Origin: Sulfurimonas sp. endosymbiont of Alviniconcha boucheti
GTDB lineage: Bacteria > Campylobacterota > Campylobacteria > Campylobacterales > Sulfurimonadaceae
DNA length: 36,008 nt
Direction of reading: 5' to 3'
Assembly (NCBI GenBank): GCA_021766785.1
Contig: JAICBP010000076.1
Span: 62,878 to 98,885, forward strand
Shown: piece by piece, positions 25,066 through 33,368 of the stretch
Layout: each line of letters opens with the position of its first letter
Position numbering within the stretch: position 1 is the first letter of the stretch
Notes under the pieces: generated by a model
The model's database searches: none
What the model was told of the DNA's origin: nothing
What the model saw: the letters and a program-made list of their open reading frames with translations, nothing else
Program-made: the position numbers and the translations under genes

Positions 25066-26202
25066 ATGTTTGAAATTACTACAAGTATTAAAAACTTAGA
25101 CAACATAGATATTGCTGACAACCTTTTTCATTATGACTACAATACAAAACATCTTCTCTCTCTCATAGCTAAAGGTCTTGAGGTAGATGACCCTGTATAT
25201 ATGAGCTCTTTTCGATCTTTTGAAGGGGAAGCTTTTGAAAATTTTGTATATGAGAAGCTTTTACGCTATGCACAAAAAGATGATAATATTACTAAGTTTG
25301 TACTTAAAGGTTTTCATCAAAATAGGCATAGAGCATATGCAAATACTCTCTCTATTAGTGAGAAAGAGCAGATAGTTTATCGTACGAAGTCTCGAGAGAT
25401 TAGTGAGTTTGATGCTATGTTTATTACGAAAGATAATGAGCTCTATTTTGTAGAGATGACCTTAGTGAAAAATGTTCTCAAACTTCGCAAGAGACTACGA
25501 AAGAAAAAAGCACTTTTAGAAATTATCTTTCCAAATTATGAGATTAAAGCTCTTATTATCTTAAATAATGGGGCTACAGGAACAAGACAGTTCCCTGATT
25601 ACTGTAAGGTATGGTTTACAAAAGAGTTTTCAGCAGTAGATGTCTTAGAGTATATAACAGCGAAAAATAAACGTAAGTTGCTTCCTAAAGAGAAAATAAA
25701 AGGTGGATGTATGATAGAGGCTCATGAGCTTAAGCTACACCCCTTTAAATATTATAACACGATGTCATGGATTACAAAGAGTTTACGAAATCAGAAAAAA
25801 CATATTATCAATATGAACTTCTTAATGACCTTTAAAGTACAGCGCTATCATGATCTTTATAATAAATTTTACATAGGTTATATTTCAATAGAGAATGCGA
25901 AGAGTCTTCTTCATCTTACAGATGAATATAAAGAAGAACAACGAGTAATAGTTGCATTAGAGAAGAAGCATTCTGATGAGATTGTAGTCACTTACTATAT
26001 TCAAACTGGTCGTAAAAAGCTTTATCTATATACTATAGATGAGGAAAAAATAACTAAAGAGAAGAAAGACCCTTATGGTATTACTGTCACAGAAGTTTTT
26101 CACTCTAATAGGCAAATGGATGACTCTTATGAACTAACAATGCAACAACTTAAAGTAATAAAAAAACTTCTTAAAGATCGTTTTTTACAAGAGAAGAAGT
26201 AG
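25066..26202 (+). CDS. Uncharacterised protein with a PD-(D/E)XK nuclease-like core
   Basis: This is a soluble 378-residue protein I cannot name. Residues about 52-180 look like a restriction-endonuclease fold: a helix with FEGEAFENFVYEKLL (Glu53/55/58), a strand with SEFDAMFI (Asp116), then LYFVEMT (Glu130) where the catalytic Lys of E-x-K is replaced by Thr132, with Lys135 nearby. A basic stretch RKRLRKKK (141-148) follows. The C-terminal 180 residues form an alpha/beta region of unknown type. It abuts dus (ATG right after its TAA) and ends the operon. A nucleic-acid role fits the basic patches, but activity is uncertain because of the Lys change. Confidence 0.55.
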   Translation: MFEITTSIKNLDNIDIADNLFHYDYNTKHLLSLIAKGLEVDDPVYMSSFRSFEGEAFENFVYEKLLRYAQKDDNITKFVLKGFHQNRHRAYANTLSISEKEQIVYRTKSREISEFDAMFITKDNELYFVEMTLVKNVLKLRKRLRKKKALLEIIFPNYEIKALIILNNGATGTRQFPDYCKVWFTKEFSAVDVLEYITAKNKRKLLPKEKIKGGCMIEAHELKLHPFKYYNTMSWITKSLRNQKKHIINMNFLMTFKVQRYHDLYNKFYIGYISIENAKSLLHLTDEYKEEQRVIVALEKKHSDEIVVTYYIQTGRKKLYLYTIDEEKITKEKKDPYGITVTEVFHSNRQMDDSYELTMQQLKVIKKLLKDRFLQEKK

Positions 26203-26216
26203 GCTCTATATTACTT

Positions 26217-27110
26217 TTATTCATTCTCTCCATAGACTAAGGATGCTGCTCTCTCTTTATAAGCTTGGAGAGGCTCCTTTATCTGCTCTTTTGGAGATTC
26301 TAAAAAATCCTCAAGTTGTTGATTTCTTTTTTGAAGTATAGAGTCAAACTCTTGTTGTGTATTTGGTTTGATACCTCTAAACTTCTCAAGCAAAATATTA
26401 CTATTGCCCATCAGCACAAGGTAACTCTCTTCACCAAAGTCTAACATTACAACACTGTTTGTTGAGTCTATAGCTTTCTGAAATCTTATTGATACCATGT
26501 TTGTAGATTTTGGTGCTGCTTTTGTCTCTTTTGTATCTACTTTTTCTTGTGTGGTATTAAAGAGCCAAGAATCATCCTTCTCTTTATTTTCTACATTTGT
26601 TACTCTTTTTTTAATAAAAAGAAGAGTGAGAATACCTATAATTAAGATTGCAACAACGATATAGTAGCTCTTACTCATCTCCCCATCTTTTTTTGTGGGA
26701 AGGGCAGAGAGATTAGTGTTAAAAGAGCTCTTTTTAGTTGTAGCAGGATTGGCTAATGCTTTATGTGTAAAACGTAATCTTAACCCATATGCATCAGATG
26801 TTTTAGAGGCAATAAATCTAACATTTTGAGAAGTATATGCTGTTATCTGTGTCTTATCTTTAAGAGGTGTTATAGTGAGAGAGTGTAGATAAGCAGAGTT
26901 TACTTTTTTAAGTTTAGTGGACTCTATACTTGCACCTTCTAGTTTTATAATTATTTTGTTCTTCCCATTACTCTGCTTAATTGTTCCAGAGTAAGGTGTA
27001 TCAAAAGTTATCATAACATCTGCACGATCACTACGTTCATAAATATTGTAGCTAAGTATTTTTGATGCATATATAGAGAGTGGTAGAAGTAGTAGTAGGA
27101 GATATCTCAT
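26217..27110 (-). CDS. fliO: FliO-like flagellar export protein with an N-terminal AMIN-like periplasmic domain
   Basis: FliO helps assemble the FliP ring of the flagellar export gate. This 297-residue protein has a signal peptide (1-15) and a beta-rich periplasmic domain (about 17-117) resembling AMIN domains. One membrane helix (about 148-167) follows, then a cytoplasmic part with the FliO signature around 205-245 (VVMLDFGEESYLVLMGNSNILLEKF). Canonical FliO is about 100-140 residues and lacks the periplasmic domain. A large FliO is known in Helicobacter. It directly follows fliN: the fliN TAG ends at 27111 and this ATG begins at 27110. It converges on the PD-(D/E)XK-like gene with a 14-base gap. 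Confidence 0.72.
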   Translation of the reverse strand: MRYLLLLLLPLSIYASKILSYNIYERSDRADVMITFDTPYSGTIKQSNGKNKIIIKLEGASIESTKLKKVNSAYLHSLTITPLKDKTQITAYTSQNVRFIASKTSDAYGLRLRFTHKALANPATTKKSSFNTNLSALPTKKDGEMSKSYYIVVAILIIGILTLLFIKKRVTNVENKEKDDSWLFNTTQEKVDTKETKAAPKSTNMVSIRFQKAIDSTNSVVMLDFGEESYLVLMGNSNILLEKFRGIKPNTQQEFDSILQKRNQQLEDFLESPKEQIKEPLQAYKERAASLVYGENE

Positions 27111-27443
27111 CTAAAGTCTCTCTTTTGAGAGGTGATAAAGTACAGCACTTGAATCTAAAATTTCATTAATACGAATAGCAAGGTTTTTTTCATAAACCAT
27201 CACTTCACCTTTTCCTAAAATTCTCCCATTTACATAAGACTCTACTGATTCACCTGCTGGTTTTTTAAGATCTATAATTGAACCTTTTTCGAGACTAAGA
27301 ATTTCATGTATAGTGAGATCTGTCTCTCCAAGATCTGCAATAAATTCAACTTCCATGTCTAGGATACCAGAGTAGTCCATCCATTTAAGATCTTTTTGAT
27401 TCAAGGTTTTCTCCCCATCTGAGACTTGTGTAGATTTAGACAT
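27111..27443 (-). CDS. fliN: Flagellar motor switch protein FliN
   Basis: FliN is the C-ring component that, with FliM and FliY, sets rotation direction and docks export substrates. It has 110 residues. The SpoA domain covers about residues 25-107: LDMEVEFIADLGETDLTIHE, LEKGSIIDLKKPAGESVESY, VNGRILGKGEVMVYEKNLAI and RINEIL. It is the first recognised gene of a minus-strand pair with the FliO-like protein. A small ORF upstream overlaps its start by 8 bases. Confidence 0.93.
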   Translation of the reverse strand: MSKSTQVSDGEKTLNQKDLKWMDYSGILDMEVEFIADLGETDLTIHEILSLEKGSIIDLKKPAGESVESYVNGRILGKGEVMVYEKNLAIRINEILDSSAVLYHLSKERL

Positions 27444-27534
27444 AAAGCTCCTTAGCAGCTATACTCTTTGTACTATCATGTTCAAAAGAAAATAGATTAG
27501 TTGTTTCATCTCTCTTTTCAATAGTTACTAACAT
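27436..27534 (-). CDS. Candidate 32-residue small ORF overlapping the fliN start
   Basis: ATG at 27534 is preceded by AAAGG about 7 bases upstream and reads 32 codons to TAA at 27438-27436, beginning MLVTIEKRDETTNLFSFEHD. The fliN ATG (27443-27441) lies inside its last codons, an arrangement typical of translational coupling. It has no membrane segment and I recognise no family. It may be a leader peptide, a small flagellar protein, or a chance ORF. The ribosome-binding site and overlap are the support. Confidence 0.4.
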   Translation of the reverse strand: MLVTIEKRDETTNLFSFEHDSTKSIAAKELYV

Positions 27535-27561
27535 TATGAACCTTTAGAGTTATTATGTCAG

Positions 27562-27588
27562 ATTATACTTTAACAAAACACAAAGCAA
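27562..27588 (-). promoter_or_regulatory. Candidate promoter of the sORF-fliN-fliO unit
   Basis: On the minus strand TATAAT (27567-27562) lies about 28 bases upstream of the small ORF start, with a weak TTGCTT (27588-27583) 15 bases further up. The spacing is short, so the -10 is the main evidence. Confidence 0.4.
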
Positions 27589-27596
27589 AATAAAAT

Positions 27597-27604
27597 GGTA
27601 TAAT
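27597..27604 (+). promoter_or_regulatory. Candidate extended -10 promoter of the TSUP gene
   Basis: The box TGGTATAAT, with its consensus hexamer at 27599-27604, lies 24 bases upstream of the ATG. The divergent fliN promoter is only about 30 bases away. Confidence 0.5.
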
Positions 27605-27628
27605 TCACTAAAAATTTATGGAAAATCT

Positions 27629-28363
27629 ATGCTAGAACTCTCTTTTGTTGGTGCTTTTGTTGGTTTGATCTCTGGCTTTTTTGGTGTGGGTGGTGGTACT
27701 ATCTTGGTTCCTTTGCTCCTTTATTTAGGATTTGATACTAAAATTGCTATGGGTATTTCAGTGGTACAGATGGTATTTAGTTCTGTATATGGAAGTTATC
27801 TTAACAACAAAAAAGGGACTCTTGATGTGAAAATGGTTCTTTTTATTGGTCTAGGAGGATTTGGTGGTGCACTCTTAAGTGGTTTTGTTACTTCAGCATT
27901 AACACCACAAACCTTAGAATTGATCTTTCTTGGATTTGCTATTTTTGCTCTTGTTAGACTTTTTATAAAGATAGATGCTAAAAAAATACAAAAACAAGTA
28001 CATCCACTTCTTTTAATAAGTATAGGCTTTATTCTTGGTACTATTAGTATGACTATTGGTGTTGGAGGCAGTATTGTACTTACACCTATACTTGTAGGAT
28101 TTTTGCATATTCCACTAAAAAAAGCCATTTCTGCAGGGCTATTTTTTGTCGTTTTCTCTTCTATCTCTGGGCTTATTTCGCATGCATTAGAGGGTAATAT
28201 AGCTTATAAAAGTGGGTTTATTATAGGTTTGGCCTCTTTAGTCGGCGTTTACTTTGGGGTATATTTGAAAGATAGAGTAAACGAAAAGGTACAAAAAAAT
28301 TTACTAGTGAGTTTTTATCTCTTCATCGTTCTATACTTAGTCCAAAGAACTTTAATATCATAA
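27629..28363 (+). CDS. TSUP (TauE/SafE, DUF81) family membrane transporter
   Basis: This 244-residue protein has about eight membrane helices and the internal two-fold repeat of the family: SGFFGVGGGTILVPLLLYLG near residue 15 and GTISMTIGVGGSIVLTPILV near residue 138. Family members move sulfite, sulfonates or other small anions. The substrate cannot be read from sequence. A sulfur-oxyanion role would suit a sulfur-oxidising host but is inference. It is a single gene with its own promoter; uvrA follows after 107 bases. Confidence 0.88.
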   Translation: MLELSFVGAFVGLISGFFGVGGGTILVPLLLYLGFDTKIAMGISVVQMVFSSVYGSYLNNKKGTLDVKMVLFIGLGGFGGALLSGFVTSALTPQTLELIFLGFAIFALVRLFIKIDAKKIQKQVHPLLLISIGFILGTISMTIGVGGSIVLTPILVGFLHIPLKKAISAGLFFVVFSSISGLISHALEGNIAYKSGFIIGLASLVGVYFGVYLKDRVNEKVQKNLLVSFYLFIVLYLVQRTLIS

Positions 28364-28367
28364 ATTT

Positions 28368-28375
28368 GGTATAAT
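28368..28375 (+). promoter_or_regulatory. uvrA: Candidate extended -10 promoter of uvrA
   Basis: A second TGGTATAAT box, with the hexamer at 28370-28375, lies just after the TSUP stop and about 95 bases upstream of the uvrA GTG. It implies a roughly 90-base leader. Confidence 0.45.
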
Positions 28376-28399
28376 AATTAACTTACAGGATTTTTATGT

Positions 28400-28431
28400 G
28401 ATGTTTCAAGGGTTACAACTGCTCAAACATC
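28400..28431 (+). repeat. 7-bp inverted repeat in the uvrA leader
   Basis: GATGTTT (28400-28406) and AAACATC (28425-28431) are separated by 18 bases in the 5' leader between the -10 box and the GTG start. It could be an operator or a hairpin. No LexA-like site was recognised. Confidence 0.3.
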
Positions 28432-28470
28432 GTACAAATACACAGTACAAAACAAATATAAAGGTAAAAT

Positions 28471-31308
28471 GTGAAGAAAAAAGAGAGTATAGTCATAACG
28501 GGTGCAAGAGAAAATAATCTAAAAAATATAAATTTAACTATACCAAAAAATGAACTTGTTGTGATGACAGGTATAAGTGGAAGTGGAAAATCTACTCTTG
28601 CATTTGATACACTCTATGCAGAGGGTCAGCGACGTTATATGGAGTCACTATCAAGTTATGCAAGACAGTTCTTAGATCGTGTTGGCAAGCCTGATGTGGA
28701 TAAGATAGAGGGACTCACACCTGCTATTGCGATTGATCAAAAAACTACGAGTAAAAACCCACGTTCAACTGTAGGAACAATTACAGAAATATATGATTAT
28801 TTTAGACTTCTTTATGCTCGTGTTGGAGTACAACACTGTCATAAGTGTCATAAAGTGATCTCTCAAATGTCTGCAGCAGACATTATCGCTGAGGTGCATA
28901 AACTTCCACCAAATGCAAAATTAGTACTACTTGCTCCACTTGTTCGTGAGAAAAAAGGCTCCTTTACTGATATGCTAGAGTCTCTTGTTCACAAAGGTTA
29001 TGTTCGTGCCATAATAGATGGTGTTATGGTACGTTTAGATGAGGAGATAGCACTCTCTAAAACAAAAAAACACACTATAAAAGTTGTAGTAGATCGTGTT
29101 GTAGTTAGGCCTGAAAATAAAGAGCGAATAGCTGCTGATGTTGAAAAAGCACTCAAAGAGTCTTATGGTGAACTAGAGATTGAGATTCTAAATCACGAAG
29201 AGCTTGATTGTAAAGCATATATACACTACTCAGAGCATAATGCTTGTTTTGACTGCAAAATTAGTTTTGATCCTCTTGAGCCACTCTCTTTCTCCTTTAA
29301 CTCTCCAAAAGGTGCATGTCCTGAGTGTGATGGTTTGGGTCTGCGTTATGCACTTGATCATGAGAAAATTATTGATCAAGATTTAAGTATTGAGAAGGGT
29401 GCAGTTAAAATTGTTTATGGTTTTAATAAAGGGTACTATTTTACTTTTTTAAAGGGTTTTTGTGCGCATAATAAGATAGATATAACAGTACCATACTCAG
29501 AGCTACAGGAGCATCAAAAAAAAGCGATCCTGCATGGAAATATAGATGAAGTAACTTTTTTATGGAAAAAACATAAGGTCAAACGCCTCTTCCCTGGTAT
29601 CATACGCATAGCTTACGATATGTTTAAAGATGAGAAAGAACTTCAAGACTATATGAGTGAAAAGGTGTGTGATATTTGTGATTCACATAGACTTAAATGT
29701 GAGAGTTTAGCTGTTAGAGTAGGGAATAAAGGAATAGCAGATCTTCTTGATATGCCTATAGCAAACACTTATGCTTGGTTCGCAGATGAAGAGCATTTTG
29801 CTTATATGAGTGAGCAAGATGTTATTGTCTCAGCTCCTATTTTAAATGAAATTCGCGAACGGTTATATTTTCTTTTTGATGTTGGATTAGGGTATATTAC
29901 TTTAGGACGTGATGCTCGTACTATTTCAGGGGGAGAGGCACAACGTATTCGTATCGCCTCTCAAATAGGCTCTGGTCTTACTGGCGTTTTATATGTACTA
30001 GATGAGCCAAGTATAGGACTACATGAACGTGATACACTCAAACTTATAAAAACACTTAAATCTCTAAAAGAGAAGGGTAATAGCGTTATAGTCGTAGAGC
30101 ATGATAGAGAGACCATAGAAAATGCTGACTTTATTATAGATATTGGTGAGGGTGCAGGGAAGTTTGGTGGGAATGTGATTTTTTCTGGAACGTTAGAGAA
30201 GCTCAAAAAAGCGAAAACTCTTACAGCAGACTATCTTTATGGTCGAAAGAAAATAGAGTATTTTTATAGAAGAAAACAGGATAAAATGATAGAAATAAAA
30301 AATGTTACTATCAACAATATTAATAATTTAAATGTAAAAATTCCACTTAACAACTTTGTATGTATTACAGGTGTAAGTGGAAGTGGGAAAAGTTCGTTGA
30401 TGCTTCAAACTCTTCTCCCAACAGCAAGAGAACTACTTAACCATGCAAGAAAAGTAAATAAAGTTGCAGGTGTAGAGATAACAGGACTTGAAAATATTGA
30501 TAAGGTCATCTATCTCGATCAAAGCCCAATAGGGCGAACACCACGTTCAAACCCAGCAACCTACACAGGTGTAATGGATGAAATACGAAATCTTTTTAGC
30601 CAAACAAAAGAGTCTCAAATCCGTGGCTATACAACTTCTCGTTTTAGTTTTAATGTCAAAGGTGGACGTTGTGAGAAGTGTCAGGGAGAAGGTACGATAA
30701 AGATAGAGATGCACTTCTTGCCAGATATACAAGTTAAGTGTGATACATGTAATGGTACTCGATATAACCAACAGACATTAGAAGTGCTTTATAAAGGAAA
30801 GACAATAAGTGATGTTCTTGATATGTCAGTAGATGAGGCATATGAGTTTTTTGCACCTATTCCAAAGATAAATTTGAAGATGAAAACACTTGTTGATGTA
30901 GGGCTTGGCTACATTACTTTAGGACAAAATGCCGTGACACTTTCAGGGGGAGAGGCACAACGTATTAAGCTTGCAAAAGAACTCAGTCGCAAAGATACAG
31001 GAAAAACACTCTATATCTTAGATGAGCCAACAACAGGTTTACACTTTGCTGATGTTGATAGACTTACAAATGTTCTCCACAAATTTGTAGAATTAGGTAA
31101 CTCTATGCTTATTATCGAGCATAACCTAGATATGATTAAAAATGCTGATTATATTATTGATATGGGACCAGAGGGTGGAGCAGGTGGTGGGCTTGTCATC
31201 GCTGAGGGAACACCTGAAGTATTAGTTAGCACTTATGAAACAACTGGTTCATTTACAGGTAAGTATCTTAAAAAAGAGTTGGCATTACATAATGAGAAAT
31301 GTAAGTGA
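28471..31308 (+). CDS. uvrA: Excinuclease ABC subunit A UvrA
   Basis: UvrA is the damage-recognition ATPase of nucleotide excision repair and loads UvrB. It has 945 residues, full length. The first ATPase half has GISGSGKST (Walker A), TISGGEAQRIRIASQIGSGL (signature) and VLDEPSIGLHERD (Walker B). The second has GVSGSGKSSLM, TLSGGEAQRIKLAKEL and ILDEPTTGLHFAD. Zinc modules are visible: CFDCKISFDP with CPECDGLG, and CEKCQGEGTIK with CDTCNGTRY. GTG start with AAGG about 6 bases upstream. An AT-only hairpin follows the stop. Confidence 0.98.
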   Translation: MKKKESIVITGARENNLKNINLTIPKNELVVMTGISGSGKSTLAFDTLYAEGQRRYMESLSSYARQFLDRVGKPDVDKIEGLTPAIAIDQKTTSKNPRSTVGTITEIYDYFRLLYARVGVQHCHKCHKVISQMSAADIIAEVHKLPPNAKLVLLAPLVREKKGSFTDMLESLVHKGYVRAIIDGVMVRLDEEIALSKTKKHTIKVVVDRVVVRPENKERIAADVEKALKESYGELEIEILNHEELDCKAYIHYSEHNACFDCKISFDPLEPLSFSFNSPKGACPECDGLGLRYALDHEKIIDQDLSIEKGAVKIVYGFNKGYYFTFLKGFCAHNKIDITVPYSELQEHQKKAILHGNIDEVTFLWKKHKVKRLFPGIIRIAYDMFKDEKELQDYMSEKVCDICDSHRLKCESLAVRVGNKGIADLLDMPIANTYAWFADEEHFAYMSEQDVIVSAPILNEIRERLYFLFDVGLGYITLGRDARTISGGEAQRIRIASQIGSGLTGVLYVLDEPSIGLHERDTLKLIKTLKSLKEKGNSVIVVEHDRETIENADFIIDIGEGAGKFGGNVIFSGTLEKLKKAKTLTADYLYGRKKIEYFYRRKQDKMIEIKNVTINNINNLNVKIPLNNFVCITGVSGSGKSSLMLQTLLPTARELLNHARKVNKVAGVEITGLENIDKVIYLDQSPIGRTPRSNPATYTGVMDEIRNLFSQTKESQIRGYTTSRFSFNVKGGRCEKCQGEGTIKIEMHFLPDIQVKCDTCNGTRYNQQTLEVLYKGKTISDVLDMSVDEAYEFFAPIPKINLKMKTLVDVGLGYITLGQNAVTLSGGEAQRIKLAKELSRKDTGKTLYILDEPTTGLHFADVDRLTNVLHKFVELGNSMLIIEHNLDMIKNADYIIDMGPEGGAGGGLVIAEGTPEVLVSTYETTGSFTGKYLKKELALHNEKCK

Positions 31309-31309
31309 A

Positions 31310-31328
31310 AATAAATTTGGTATTTATT
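31310..31328 (+). repeat. AT-only 7-bp inverted repeat after uvrA
   Basis: AATAAAT, loop TTGGT, ATTTATT starts two bases after the uvrA stop. The stem has no GC pairs and no long T-tract follows, so it is at best a weak attenuator before thiL. Confidence 0.3.
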
Positions 31329-31346
31329 GTTTGAGAAGAGGTTTAT

Positions 31347-32165
31347 TTGAATTTAGAAAATTATTTTATATCACATTTTAATAGTAGCACTATTGGTGAT
31401 GATGGTGCACTTGTTGGAAAATATGTTTATTCAAAAGATGCTTTTTTTGAAAATGTGCATTACAAAAAAGAGTGGCTTACATATTATCAGATTGCTCAAC
31501 GTGCTATGCTTGTGAATATCTCTGATGCTATAGCTATGAATGCAGTGCCAGAGTATGCACTTCTTAGTGTTGCTATGCCAAAAAGTATGAGCAAAAAAGA
31601 TATGAGTGATTTAGCAGAAGGTTTTAATGATATGGCGAAGTATTATGATATAGAGATTATTGGTGGAGATACTATTAGTAATACTAAACTCGATATTACT
31701 ATTACTATTATTTCAAGAACTTCTCAACCACTTTTACGTTCAAAAATACGGTGCGGATATATTTTAGGATTTACAGGTCAGCTTGGAAAATCAGCTTATG
31801 CTCTTAAAAAGCTTTTTAATCTTGGTAAAATTCATAAACATTCAAAGTTTATAAATATACAACTGAGACAAGATTTCGTACAAAATAGTGAACGTGTATT
31901 GAAAGCTGGTATGGATATTTCAGATGGTCTTTTTAGTGACCTCGAAAAACTTGCTAAACTAAATAAAATAGGAGTTCATATCTTTAAGGAAATGCCTAAA
32001 AATGTAGTTTGTAGTGGAGAAGAGTATGAGATGCTAGTGGCGTTTGATAAACGTGCTATAAAAGCAGTCAAACGCCGAGCTACTCAAAGTCGAACAGATA
32101 TAACATTTTTTGCACAAGCTGCAAGAAAGAGATACACAAACAGATGTAAAGTACACCATTTTTAA
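31347..32165 (+). CDS. thiL: Thiamine-monophosphate kinase ThiL
   Basis: ThiL phosphorylates thiamine monophosphate to the active diphosphate. The 272-residue protein is shorter than the usual roughly 320. It keeps the PurM-like N-terminal motifs IGDDGALV, DAFFENVHY, LVNISDAIAMNAVPEYAL and IIGGDTISN, plus the C-terminal GMDISDGLFSDLEKLA and CSGEEYEMLVAF. The start is TTG with AAGAGG 5 bases upstream; the N-terminus fits the family without a closer ATG. truD begins 8 bases after the stop. Confidence 0.9.
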   Translation: MNLENYFISHFNSSTIGDDGALVGKYVYSKDAFFENVHYKKEWLTYYQIAQRAMLVNISDAIAMNAVPEYALLSVAMPKSMSKKDMSDLAEGFNDMAKYYDIEIIGGDTISNTKLDITITIISRTSQPLLRSKIRCGYILGFTGQLGKSAYALKKLFNLGKIHKHSKFINIQLRQDFVQNSERVLKAGMDISDGLFSDLEKLAKLNKIGVHIFKEMPKNVVCSGEEYEMLVAFDKRAIKAVKRRATQSRTDITFFAQAARKRYTNRCKVHHF

Positions 32166-32173
32166 GGAATATT

Positions 32174-33247
32174 ATGGATAGATTTTATTCTCTTGCACAT
32201 GCAAGTATAGATTTTTACTTTAGACAATCTCCTAGAGATTTTGTTGTTGAGGAGATTCCTCTTTATGAGTTTTCAGGAGAGGGTGAGCATCTTGTACTTT
32301 TGGTAAGAAAAAAGAACCTTACAACAAATGAGATGATAGGGAAAATCGCAAGATATCTTAATATAAAAAATAGAGATATTGGCTATGCCGGTCTTAAAGA
32401 TAAGCATGCTATGACAAAGCAGTATATCTCTATAGAGAAAAAATATGAAGAGGCATTACTAAACTTTAGCTTTGAAGGGATAAAAATAGTCTCAAAAACC
32501 TACCATAATAATAAGATAAGGATAGGACATCTAAAAGGAAATCGATTCTATATAAGATTGAAAAAAGTAAATCCTACAAGTGCAGTAAAAATTGATGAAG
32601 CTTTAAAAAATATAGAAAAAAATGGAATGCCAAATTACTTTGGTTATCAACGTTTTGGCAATGATGGAGATAACCATATAATCGGAGAAAAGATAGCTAA
32701 AGGTGAGAAAAAAGAACAAAATCCTAGAGTGAAAAAACTTCTTATTAATGCTTATCAATCACACCTTTTTAACCTCTGGCTCTCTCGTCGATTGGAGATA
32801 AACTCTCTAGTAAATAGTTTTGAGTCTAAAGAGCTTGAGGGCTTACTTAATATGCCAAATGATATAATAAAGAGAATGAAAGAGCAAAAGCATGTTTTTA
32901 AGCTAATAAGTGGTGATATTATGGAACACTATCCTAAGGGAAAGCTCTTTGAATATGAAGAGACTAAGCATGATATAGATCGCTTTAACTCTCGTGATAT
33001 TACTGTAACTGGACTCCTATGTGGAAAAAAAGTACGAGTTGCAGAGTCTTTTGCGGGTGAAATAGAAAAAGATTTTGATGATGAAATAAACGCCGATGGT
33101 GCTCGTCGTTTTGCTTGGGTATATCCAACAGATATGGAGTGGCGTTTCAACCAAGTAGAAGCACAGTATGAGATGAATTTTACACTGCCAAAAGGTTCGT
33201 ATGCTACGGTACTCATAGAGGAGATAGCAAAACGTAAGCTTTTGTAG
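32174..33247 (+). CDS. truD: tRNA pseudouridine(13) synthase TruD
   Basis: TruD isomerises U13 of tRNA(Glu). It has 357 residues. The catalytic Asp lies in GYAGLKDKHAMTKQYISI (about residues 73-90). Other signatures are RQSPRDFVVEE at the N-terminus, LKGNRFYIRLK, and the insertion-domain start GMPNYFGYQRFGNDGDNH. The start follows AAGGA. Confidence 0.95.
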   Translation: MDRFYSLAHASIDFYFRQSPRDFVVEEIPLYEFSGEGEHLVLLVRKKNLTTNEMIGKIARYLNIKNRDIGYAGLKDKHAMTKQYISIEKKYEEALLNFSFEGIKIVSKTYHNNKIRIGHLKGNRFYIRLKKVNPTSAVKIDEALKNIEKNGMPNYFGYQRFGNDGDNHIIGEKIAKGEKKEQNPRVKKLLINAYQSHLFNLWLSRRLEINSLVNSFESKELEGLLNMPNDIIKRMKEQKHVFKLISGDIMEHYPKGKLFEYEETKHDIDRFNSRDITVTGLLCGKKVRVAESFAGEIEKDFDDEINADGARRFAWVYPTDMEWRFNQVEAQYEMNFTLPKGSYATVLIEEIAKRKLL

Positions 33248-33368
33248 TACTTACTATAAACTCTTACATTACTTATTGTATCTCTTCTGGAGTGTAGATT
33301 TTCTACTATATATTTTCCAATTTAGGAAAGATGGAAGAGAAAATAAAATAAAAAGGAAAAATAATTAC

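Noticed and set aside
28402-28515. Small plus-strand ORF in the uvrA leader overlapping the uvrA start
   Set aside because: It has an AGGA upstream, but the second half lies out of frame within the conserved start of uvrA and the composition is unremarkable. Weaker than the fliN leader ORF.
31309-31346. TPP riboswitch upstream of thiL (and of accD-thiE)
   Set aside because: The gap upstream of thiL is too short, and no THI-box core was recognised in either leader.
33294-33306. GTAGA-TTT-TCTAC hairpin after truD as a terminator
   Set aside because: The stem is only 5 bp with a 3-nt loop and no clear T-tract; too weak to list as a terminator.
33276-33368. Upstream extension of psd from the ATG at 33276
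   Set aside because: The added 31 residues are Lys/Arg/Phe-rich with no family support; psd relatives begin near ATG 33369.
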